From positions 66,857 through 130,856 of the forward strand of contig JAQCIK010000004.1 in assembly GCA_027592035.1 (NCBI GenBank): a stretch of 64,000 bases of DNA, in the 5' to 3' direction. The stretch is from Casp-actino8 sp001510455 (GTDB taxonomy: Bacteria; Actinomycetota; Acidimicrobiia; Acidimicrobiales; Ilumatobacteraceae). Made by a program: the position numbers and the translations under genes. This document shows, piece after piece, positions 57,998 through 64,000 of this stretch. Every line of letters starts with the position of its first letter. The first letter of the stretch is position 1. The notes beneath the pieces were generated by a model. It searched no databases and was not told where the DNA came from. It saw only the letters and a program-made list of their open reading frames with translations.

Positions 57998-58098
57998 TTG
58001 ACCTGAGAGAATGTCGTCCACGTCGGTCGGCGCGGCCGGTCCGGGCACATCCGTTCGGACGAAGCCGACCCCGATCGACCCGAGAGCGGAGGAGCCGG
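57998..58098 (+). promoter_or_regulatory. Structured ftsZ leader
   Basis: Contains a second inverted repeat, GGTCGGC (58025-58031) with GCCGACC (58064-58070), and a TTGACC -35-like hexamer at 57998-58003, but no matching TANNNT box. A GGAGGAG ribosome-binding site lies at 58088-58094, 4 nt before the ftsZ ATG. Whether a promoter lies in this leader cannot be decided by eye. Confidence 0.4.
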
Positions 58099-59205
58099 AT
58101 GGCCGGTAGTCACAACAACTACATCTGTCAGATCAAGGTCATCGGTGTCGGTGGCGGCGGTGTCAACGCCGTGAATCGGATGATCGAGCGCAATTTGCGC
58201 GGCGTCGAATTCATTGCGATCAACACCGACATTCAGGCGCTCATGACATCGGACGCCGAGTTGAAACTCGACATCGGACGCGAACTCACACGCGGCCTCG
58301 GAGCTGGTAGCGATCCCGAGATCGGTCGTCAGGCCGCCGAGGCGCATCGTGACGAGATCGAAGACGCTCTGAAGGGTGCCGACATGGTGTTCATCACGGC
58401 GGGTGAAGGAGGCGGCACCGGAACCGGTGCGGCGCCCATCGTGGCCGAGGTCGCGAAGAGTCTCGGCGCTCTCACCATCGGCATCGTGACGCGACCGTTC
58501 TCGTTCGAGGGCCGTCGTCGTGCCGTGCAGGCCGACTCGGGTGTGGCGAAGTTGAAAGAGAAGGTCGACACGTTGATCGTCGTGCCGAACGATCGCCTCC
58601 TCTCGGTCGTCGATGCTCGAGACACCGTGATCGAAGCGTTCGGCAAAGCCGACGAAGTGCTGTACAGCGGAGTGTCGGGCATCTCGGAGCTCATCACCAA
58701 CCCGGGTCTCATCAACACCGACTTCGCCGACGTGAAGATGACTCTTCAGAACGCCGGATCAGCCCTCATGGGCATCGGGTCGGCCAGCGGAGACAGCCGT
58801 GCTCGCGACGCGGCCCTGAAGGCTCTGTCGAGCAACTTGCTCGAAGCGTCGATCGAAGGTGCGCGCGGCGTCCTTCTCAATGTGACCGGCCCGTCCGACA
58901 TGACTCTCATGGAAATGAACGAAGCGGCCGAGATCATTCATGGCATCGCGCATCAGGACGCCAACATCATCTTCGGAACCGTCATCAACGACGAGATGGG
59001 TGACGAAGTGAAGGTCACCGTGATCGCTGCCGGGTTCGACCGTTGGGACGGAGCGCCTCAGGTCAAGCCGTCGGCTCGACCGGCGGGTCGGTCGGCCGCG
59101 AAGGATCAGCGTTCGGCCCCGGCCAAGGACATCTTCGCCGACGATCCGTTGAACATCGGAGACGACGGCGACGACGACTTCGACGTCCCGTCGTTCCTGA
59201 AGTAA
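58099..59205 (+). CDS. ftsZ: Cell division GTPase FtsZ
   Basis: Tubulin homologue forming the cytokinetic ring. The ATG at 58099 follows GGAGGAG by 4 nt; upstream in-frame sequence is leader, not protein. N-terminal KVIGVGGGGVNAVNRMIE, the GTP-binding GEGGGTGTGAAPIVAEVAK, the T7 loop NTDFADVKMTL and the C-terminal peptide DDDFDVPSFLK, which binds SepF and other partners, are all present. The 368-residue length has a short linker. No ftsA is near, as expected for an actinobacterium. Confidence 0.97.
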   Translation: MAGSHNNYICQIKVIGVGGGGVNAVNRMIERNLRGVEFIAINTDIQALMTSDAELKLDIGRELTRGLGAGSDPEIGRQAAEAHRDEIEDALKGADMVFITAGEGGGTGTGAAPIVAEVAKSLGALTIGIVTRPFSFEGRRRAVQADSGVAKLKEKVDTLIVVPNDRLLSVVDARDTVIEAFGKADEVLYSGVSGISELITNPGLINTDFADVKMTLQNAGSALMGIGSASGDSRARDAALKALSSNLLEASIEGARGVLLNVTGPSDMTLMEMNEAAEIIHGIAHQDANIIFGTVINDEMGDEVKVTVIAAGFDRWDGAPQVKPSARPAGRSAAKDQRSAPAKDIFADDPLNIGDDGDDDFDVPSFLK

Positions 59206-59220
59206 CACCCGCCCTGCGAG

Positions 59221-59886
59221 GTGCTCCCCGACGACGAGATCGCCCATCGGTGGCGTGAGGCTCGCGCCTCACTCGACGCAACGAATCGGCGGATCACCCT
59301 CGTGGCGGTCACGAAGACCTTTCCCGTCGAGAGTTGGGCGGCGATCGTTCGGGCGGGTGGCACCGACGTGGGCGAGAACTACGCCCAGGAATTGGTGGCC
59401 AAATCCGAAGAGTTCTCTCGGCGCTATCCCGACCTTGCTCGTCCTCGAGTTCATTTCATCGGACAGCTGCAGTCGAACAAGGTCCGTCTTCTGGCCGAAC
59501 ACGTGGATCTGTGGCAGAGCGTCGATCGAGTATCCCTCGTCGACGAGATCGCTCGACGAGCTCCAGGGGCCCACGTTCTGGTGCAGGTCGACGCCACTGG
59601 TGAGCCGGGCAAGGGTGGATGCGAGCTCGATCAGGTCTCGGGTCTCGTCGCTCACGCGACCGATCGGGGATTGACGGTCGACGGCGTGATGGTGGTCGGA
59701 CCGACCGACGGCGATCCGGCTCGCACGCGGACGGCCTTCGAGCGCACGGCCGAGGTCGCTGATCGGGAGGGTCTCGCCGTGCGTTCGATGGGAATGAGCG
59801 CTGATCTCGGCGTGGCACTCTCGTGCGGTTCGACCATGGTGCGGATCGGATCCGCGATCTTCGGAGACCGTCCACCCGTCGGTTGA
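59221..59886 (+). CDS. yggS: PLP-homeostasis protein YggS (YlmE)
   Basis: Pyridoxal-phosphate binding barrel protein. VTLVAVTKTFP-like ITLVAVTKTFPVESW holds the PLP lysine, then GENYAQELVAK, HFIGQLQSNKVRLL, and the C-terminal SMGMSADLGVALSCGSTMVRIGSAIFG are the family motifs. GTG start, 221 residues. Location between ftsZ and sepF is conserved in Gram-positive bacteria. The laccase-like pgeF often found just before it is absent. Confidence 0.93.
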   Translation: MLPDDEIAHRWREARASLDATNRRITLVAVTKTFPVESWAAIVRAGGTDVGENYAQELVAKSEEFSRRYPDLARPRVHFIGQLQSNKVRLLAEHVDLWQSVDRVSLVDEIARRAPGAHVLVQVDATGEPGKGGCELDQVSGLVAHATDRGLTVDGVMVVGPTDGDPARTRTAFERTAEVADREGLAVRSMGMSADLGVALSCGSTMVRIGSAIFGDRPPVG

Positions 59887-59896
59887 GCCCTCGTAC

Positions 59897-59902
59897 TACC
59901 AT
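59897..59902 (+). promoter_or_regulatory. -10 box of sepF
   Basis: TACCAT ends 9 nt before the sepF ATG. No Shine-Dalgarno sequence. Suggests sepF-yggT can be transcribed apart from ftsZ. Confidence 0.4.
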
Positions 59903-59911
59903 TCCGTCACG

Positions 59912-60406
59912 ATGTCGATTTTCCGGCGAGCCATGGATTATCTGGGCCTCGGTGAGGACGACGCGTACGACGACTACGACGACGTCGACGCCTCGCCCGT
60001 GCGGGAGGCCGAGGACCCGTCGCGTCCGACATCGCGACAAGTGACACCGCGGGACGTCGATCCGGTCCCCACCCGTCGCACGTCGGTGGACGACTCGTCG
60101 GTGCAACCGCGGCCGGTGTCGGGCCGACAGGCGTCGTCGGTCCGCACGATCGGTTCGGTCGGCGCCCCCGGAGAGACGTACACGGTCAAGGCACTTCGCT
60201 TCAACGACATCCAGGAAGTCGCCAATCGATTTCGAGACGGCCACCCCGTGATTCTCAACACAGAAGGGTGCGAGGCCGATGTGGCCCGCCGGATGGTCGA
60301 CTTCTCGAGCGGCCTGTGTTACGGGCTTCACGGCAAGATCGAAAAGGTGGCCAAGGGTGTGTACCTCTTGAAGCCGTCCCCACGGGCTGCGGTCGTCGAG
60401 TACTGA
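59912..60406 (+). CDS. sepF: Z-ring membrane anchor SepF
   Basis: Tethers FtsZ to the membrane in organisms without FtsA. The N-terminal amphipathic helix MSIFRRAMDYLGLGEDD is followed by an acidic then Ser/Thr/Arg-rich linker (about 18-85), and the globular dimer domain covers about 88-160 (VKALRFNDIQEVANRFRDG, VILNTEG, RRMVDFSSGLCYGLHGKIEKVAKGVYLL). 164 residues. It works with the conserved FtsZ C-terminal peptide encoded just upstream. Confidence 0.95.
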   Translation: MSIFRRAMDYLGLGEDDAYDDYDDVDASPVREAEDPSRPTSRQVTPRDVDPVPTRRTSVDDSSVQPRPVSGRQASSVRTIGSVGAPGETYTVKALRFNDIQEVANRFRDGHPVILNTEGCEADVARRMVDFSSGLCYGLHGKIEKVAKGVYLLKPSPRAAVVEY

Positions 60407-60411
60407 TCGTC

Positions 60412-60648
60412 ATGCGCGAACTGATCTACACGGTGGTCTTTCTCTTCGAGTTGGCCATCATCGGTCGAGTGATCCTCTCGTGGTTCCCGATGTCCAGTTC
60501 GGGAGCTCGCTCCGTGATGGACGCGCTGGTTCGTGTCACCGAACCCGTCCTCGGTCCGGTCCGGCGCGTTCTTCCGTCGTTCGGCGGTTTCGATCTGTCG
60601 CCGATCGTCGTCATCCTCGTTCTGAACGTGGTTCTGCGAGCTCTCTGA
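60412..60648 (+). CDS. YggT-family membrane protein
   Basis: A 78-residue protein with two membrane helices around the conserved VILSWFP and ALVRVTEPVLGPVRRVLPSFGGFDLSPIVVIL region. The ATG at 60412, 5 nt after the sepF stop, gives the family's normal length. Function is not settled; always near sepF. The next gene usually found, divIVA, is missing and ileS follows after 25 nt. Confidence 0.9.
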   Translation: MRELIYTVVFLFELAIIGRVILSWFPMSSSGARSVMDALVRVTEPVLGPVRRVLPSFGGFDLSPIVVILVLNVVLRAL

Positions 60649-60657
60649 CCCCGTCGC

Positions 60658-60663
60658 TAGCCT
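60658..60663 (+). promoter_or_regulatory. -10 box of ileS
   Basis: TAGCCT ends 10 nt before the ileS ATG. There is no space for a T-box leader or long attenuator, so ileS is not controlled by uncharged tRNA through a leader here. Confidence 0.45.
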
Positions 60664-60673
60664 GTCGACACCC

Positions 60674-63600
60674 ATGTCGTCACACCGGTATCCCCCCGTC
60701 GCGTCACAACCGTCCTTCCCTGACCTCGAGAACGAGGTCCTGGGTCGCTGGGACGGGGAGGACACCTTTCGTCGTTCGGTCGAGAATCGATCGGCCGGGG
60801 ACGGGGGAGCCAACGAGTTCATCTTCTACGACGGGCCTCCTTTCGCGAACGGCCTCCCCCATTACGGCCATCTCCTGACCGGATTCGTGAAGGACGCGAT
60901 CCCTCGTTATCAGACGATGCGCGGCCGTCGCGTCGAGCGTCGTTTCGGATGGGACTGCCATGGTCTGCCAGCCGAGGTCGAAGCCGAGAAGCAACTTGGT
61001 ATCTCGGGTCACCCCGAAATCTCCGAATACGGCGTCGAGAAGTTCAACGACTACTGCCGTCTCAGCGTTCTTCGCTACACGAACGAGTGGCGGCGCTACG
61101 TGTCACGACAGGCCCGTTGGGTCGATTTCGACAACGACTACAAGACGCTCGATCTCTCGTACATGGAGTCGGTGATGTGGGCGTTCAAGACCCTTCACGA
61201 CAAGGGTCTGGTCTACGAGGGTTTCCGCGTGCTGGCCTATTGCTGGCGTTGTGAGACCCCTCTCAGCAACACCGAAACGCGGATGGACGACGTGTACCGC
61301 GATCGACAGGACCCGGCGGTCACCGTCGGCTTCCGGCTCGAGTCCGGTGAGACGATTTGGGCCTGGACGACCACCCCGTGGACTCTTCCGTCGAATTTGG
61401 CCCTCGCCGTCGGACCCGACATCGAATATTCGGTGATGCGGAGAGGTGACGATTCGGTGATTCTCGCGTCGGCTCGACTCGGCGCCTACGAAAAAGAACT
61501 CGATGGGTTCGAGATCTCGCAGACGATCCTGGGTCGCGAGCTCGTCGGCCGTCGCTACGTGCCACTGCTGCCGTATCTGGCCGATACACCGAATGCCTTC
61601 CAGGTCCTTCCCGGCGACTTCGTCTCCACCGAGGACGGAACGGGTGTCGTGCACATGGCGCCGGGCTTCGGTGAGGAGGACCAGAACGCCTGCGCAGCCG
61701 TGGGCATTCCCACCATCTGCCCGATGGACAGTCACGGTTGCTACACGGCCGAAATCTCCGACTGGGCCGGTCAGCACGTGTTCGACGCCAATCCGGCCGT
61801 CATCAAGCACCTGAAGGGATTGGGTGTCGTCGTACGTCACGACACCTACGATCACGCGTACCCGCATTGTTGGCGGTGCGCCGAACCGCTCGTGTACCGC
61901 GCCATTTCGTCATGGTTCGTCGAGGTCACTGCCATCAAGGATCGAATGGTCGAACTCAACCAGCAGATTCGCTGGGTGCCGTCACATCTGAAGGACGGTT
62001 CGTTCGGCAAGTGGCTCGCCAATGCCCGGGACTGGTCGATCAGTCGCAACCGCTTCTGGGGTTCACCGATTCCGGTGTGGAAGAGTGACGATCCCGAACA
62101 TCCCCGTGTCGATGTCTACGGCAGTCTGGAGGAGCTCCGCCGTGACTTCGGTGTCGAGGTGACCGATCTCCATCGTCCGGCGGTCGACGACTTGATCCGA
62201 CCCAACCCCGACGATCCGACTGGACACTCGATGATGCGTCGAGTGCCCGAAGTTCTCGACTGCTGGTTCGAGAGTGGATCCATGCCCTTCGCTCAGGTGC
62301 ACTATCCGTTCGAGAACCGAGAGTGGTTCGACGAGCACTACCCGGGTGACTTCATCGTCGAGTACATCGGCCAGACGCGCGGCTGGTTCTACACCCTCCA
62401 CGTCCTCGCCACTGCTCTCTTCGATCGACCTTCTTTCTCCACGTGCGTGAGTCACGGCATCGTTCTCGGTGACGACGGACAGAAGATGTCGAAGAGTCTT
62501 CGCAACTATCCCGATCCGATGGAAGTCTTCGACAAGTACGGTGCCGACGCCATGCGGTGGTACCTGCTGTCGTCCGCGATTCTGCGGGGAGCGGACTTCT
62601 CGGTCACCGAAGCCGGAATTCGCGACACCGTCCGCCAGATACTCCTTCCTTTCTGGAACTCGTGGTACTTCTTGGCGTTGTACAGCGAGGCCGAGGACAC
62701 TGCCGGAGTCTTCCGAACCGACTCGACGAACGTCCTCGATCGTTACGTACTCGCCAAGGTCGCTCGGTTGGTCGAGCGGACCACAGCCGATCTCGACTCC
62801 TACGATCTGTTCTCGGCGTGTGGGGCCGTTCGTGATTTTCTCGACGTTCTCACCAATTGGTACATCCGACGGTCTCGCGACCGGTTCTGGGCCGGCGATC
62901 GTGACGCAATCGACACTTTGCACACCGTTCTGGTGCTGTTGAGTCGAGTCTCCGCTCCGTTGCTTCCGCTCCTGTCCGACCACGTGTATCGCGGACTGAC
63001 CGGTGACGACAGCATTCACCTGACCGACTGGCCGTCGGTCGACGTCGTTCCATCCGACGACGATCTCGTGGACGCAATGGATTCCGTCCGGGACATCTGC
63101 TCGGTCGCCCTCTCGATTCGCAAGGCCCACGGTCGTCGAGTTCGTCAGCCTCTGAAGGAATTGCGGGTCGCTTTCCCGGGGGCCGAGAGAGTTCGCGATT
63201 TCGTCGACATCATCGCCGACGAAGTCAACGTCAAATCAGTCCTGTTGTCGGACGAGATCGGAGCCGTACCCATGGTGCTTCAGGCGGTTCCGGCCGCTCT
63301 CGGTCCTCGTCTCGGTGGTCGAACCCAGGAAGTGATCAAGGCGATCAAGGCCGGTGATTGGTCGCAACAGGGTGATCGTGTCGTCGCCGGTGGAATCGAA
63401 CTTCACGACGGCGAGTACACCTTGAAGATCGTGGCAGCCGAGGGTGAGGCGAGTGCCACCATGTCCGATGGTCTCGGAGTGATCACTCTCGACACCGAGG
63501 TGACCCCCGAACTCGAGGCCGAGGGGACGGCACGAGACCTCGTTCGCCTCGTGCAGCAGGCGAGACGTGACGCCGGCCTCGCCGTGAGTGATCGAATCTC

Positions 63601-63763
63601 TCTGACGCTCGGCGTGCCGGAGGCGATTCGCCGACGTGTTCAGCCGTTCCTCGACGTGCTGGCGAACGAGACGTTGGCAGTGTCGGTGTCGTGGGGATCC
63701 GGTGAACCCACGGCGAAACTCGACGATGATGACGTATACGTGTCGGTGGAGCGCGTGACCTGA
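60674..63763 (+). CDS. ileS: Isoleucyl-tRNA synthetase
   Basis: Charges tRNA-Ile. Class I synthetase with the HIGH-type motif PHYGHLLTG in FYDGPPFANGLPHYGHLLTG, the editing domain (TTPWTLPSNLALAVG, DGTGVVHMAPGFGEED) and KMSKS in KMSKSLRNYPDPMEVF. The 1029 residues and the DGPPFANGLPHYGH form place it in the larger, eukaryote-like IleS class, which in many bacteria is less sensitive to mupirocin. ATG 26 nt after yggT. Confidence 0.96.
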   Translation: MSSHRYPPVASQPSFPDLENEVLGRWDGEDTFRRSVENRSAGDGGANEFIFYDGPPFANGLPHYGHLLTGFVKDAIPRYQTMRGRRVERRFGWDCHGLPAEVEAEKQLGISGHPEISEYGVEKFNDYCRLSVLRYTNEWRRYVSRQARWVDFDNDYKTLDLSYMESVMWAFKTLHDKGLVYEGFRVLAYCWRCETPLSNTETRMDDVYRDRQDPAVTVGFRLESGETIWAWTTTPWTLPSNLALAVGPDIEYSVMRRGDDSVILASARLGAYEKELDGFEISQTILGRELVGRRYVPLLPYLADTPNAFQVLPGDFVSTEDGTGVVHMAPGFGEEDQNACAAVGIPTICPMDSHGCYTAEISDWAGQHVFDANPAVIKHLKGLGVVVRHDTYDHAYPHCWRCAEPLVYRAISSWFVEVTAIKDRMVELNQQIRWVPSHLKDGSFGKWLANARDWSISRNRFWGSPIPVWKSDDPEHPRVDVYGSLEELRRDFGVEVTDLHRPAVDDLIRPNPDDPTGHSMMRRVPEVLDCWFESGSMPFAQVHYPFENREWFDEHYPGDFIVEYIGQTRGWFYTLHVLATALFDRPSFSTCVSHGIVLGDDGQKMSKSLRNYPDPMEVFDKYGADAMRWYLLSSAILRGADFSVTEAGIRDTVRQILLPFWNSWYFLALYSEAEDTAGVFRTDSTNVLDRYVLAKVARLVERTTADLDSYDLFSACGAVRDFLDVLTNWYIRRSRDRFWAGDRDAIDTLHTVLVLLSRVSAPLLPLLSDHVYRGLTGDDSIHLTDWPSVDVVPSDDDLVDAMDSVRDICSVALSIRKAHGRRVRQPLKELRVAFPGAERVRDFVDIIADEVNVKSVLLSDEIGAVPMVLQAVPAALGPRLGGRTQEVIKAIKAGDWSQQGDRVVAGGIELHDGEYTLKIVAAEGEASATMSDGLGVITLDTEVTPELEAEGTARDLVRLVQQARRDAGLAVSDRISLTLGVPEAIRRRVQPFLDVLANETLAVSVSWGSGEPTAKLDDDDVYVSVERVT

Positions 63764-63803
63764 GTCCGGCCCATCAGTCGATGCCCGGCGCACGACGAGG
63801 GGA

Positions 63804-63837
63804 TATCCTTCCGCAACCCTGCTGTTCGAGCGAGGAG
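63804..63837 (+). promoter_or_regulatory. Promoter and ribosome-binding site of the Lys-rich gene
   Basis: TATCCT (63804-63809) is a good -10 box and GAGGAG (63832-63837) a Shine-Dalgarno sequence 5 nt before the ATG. This is one of the few genes here with a normal leader. Confidence 0.5.
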
Positions 63838-63842
63838 TCGCG

Positions 63843-64000
63843 ATGCCGACCAAGAAACCAGTGAAAAAGGCTCCGGCCAAGAAGGCTCCCGCCAAGAAGG
63901 CCCCGGCGAAGAAGGTCGCGACCAAGAAACCTGTGAAGAAGGCTCCCGCCAAGAAGGCTCCCGCCAAGAAGGCCCCGGCGAAGAAGGTCGCGACGAAGGC
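63843..64000 (+). CDS. Lys/Ala/Pro-repeat protein, 3' end outside window
   Basis: Only the first 52 residues are visible: MPTKKPVKKAPAKKAPAKKA and so on, nearly half Lys. A 24-residue unit (KKPVKKAPAKKA followed by PAKKAPAKKVAT) occurs twice. Such tails occur in histone H1-like proteins and also at the N-terminus of TraR/DksA zinc-finger proteins that lie just downstream of ileS in many actinobacteria; I favour the latter because of position. The C-terminal domain lies beyond the window, so this is unproven. Base composition fits the rest of the genome. Confidence 0.75.
   Translation, partial: MPTKKPVKKAPAKKAPAKKAPAKKVATKKPVKKAPAKKAPAKKAPAKKVATK

Noticed and set aside
60649..60673. A T-box or other leader regulating ileS
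   Set aside because: Only 25 nt lie between yggT and ileS, too short for a T-box.
63236..63967. Hydrophobic GAFLAGAFF-repeat frame on the minus strand at the window end
   Set aside because: It is the antisense of the Lys/Ala/Pro-repeat gene and of ileS. The plus frame has a promoter, a ribosome-binding site and a sensible lysine-rich product.
1..64000. tRNA, rRNA, prophage, insertion sequences or integrative elements
   Set aside because: Intergenic gaps are mostly below 100 nt, no cloverleaf or transposase or integrase motif was seen, and composition is even throughout.

Overview
The window is one contiguous piece of a high-GC, gene-dense bacterial chromosome. The gene content points to an actinobacterium: a SepF-based divisome without FtsA, an MtrA-MtrB-lipoprotein operon, PimB-like and Ppm1-like mannosyl-lipid enzymes, a DUF3040 protein, and diaminopimelate-type MurE. 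The presence of mreBCD with a PBP2/RodA pair, and the general gene order, make a member of Acidimicrobiia my best guess; this is inference without a search. No tRNA, rRNA, CRISPR array, insertion sequence, prophage or restriction system was seen. No stretch longer than about 300 bases lacks a gene.

Layout. (1) 1-7719: folC (5' end cut off), ndk, then the elongation module mreB-mreC-mreD-PBP2-rodA, whose last four genes overlap start to stop. (2) 7754-13024: radical SAM protein plus DUF2344 partner, RNase E/G, rplU, rpmA. (3) 13038-18366: dNTP triphosphohydrolase-like protein (minus) divergent from obgE and proB, then murJ (minus). (4) 18482-25918: MoxR ATPase and CoxE-like VWA protein, histidine phosphatase, GMC oxidoreductase, a small Cys-rich protein, a QueG-like iron-sulfur protein, a PimB-like mannosyltransferase and a membrane protein ending in a perfect 44-bp tandem duplication. 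(5) 25928-32216: SRPBCC protein, ROK kinase, aminotransferase, ACT protein, glycerol kinase, small membrane protein, phosphofructokinase. (6) 32263-36871: mtrA-mtrB with a short LpqB-like lipoprotein, an inositol-monophosphatase-family enzyme, a membrane protein and a polyprenol-phosphate mannosyltransferase. (7) 36874-42364: DNA polymerase IV, DUF3040, second ROK protein, acyl-CoA dehydrogenase, small conserved protein, HNH endonuclease, lipoate-ligase-like protein. (8) 42366-60648: a secreted M23 peptidase divergent from the division and cell-wall (dcw) cluster mraZ-rsmH-ftsL-ftsI-murE-mraY-murD-ftsW-murG-murC-murB-ftsQ-ftsZ, then yggS, sepF, yggT. (9) ileS and the start of a Lys/Ala/Pro-repeat protein cut by the window end.

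The genes cover most of peptidoglycan synthesis: precursors (murE, D, C, B), lipid steps (mraY, murG, murJ), polymerases and transpeptidases (rodA/PBP2, ftsW/ftsI) and a hydrolase. murF is missing from its usual place between murE and mraY. Many genes begin within 6-11 nt of a TANNNT hexamer and lack a Shine-Dalgarno sequence, which suggests widespread leaderless transcription. The dcw cluster is different: it has a consensus TTGACA promoter preceded by three 10-nt-spaced AAGTGG boxes (probable MraZ operator) and a G-quadruplex-like tract.

Nothing here is clearly a new system. The most interesting points are the mraZ control region, the structured ftsZ leader, the murF gap, in-frame minisatellites in several proteins, a Cys-rich mini-protein coupled to a divergent QueG-like enzyme, a minimal MtrAB-LpqB unit, and active-site substitutions in the phosphofructokinase and acyl-CoA dehydrogenase.
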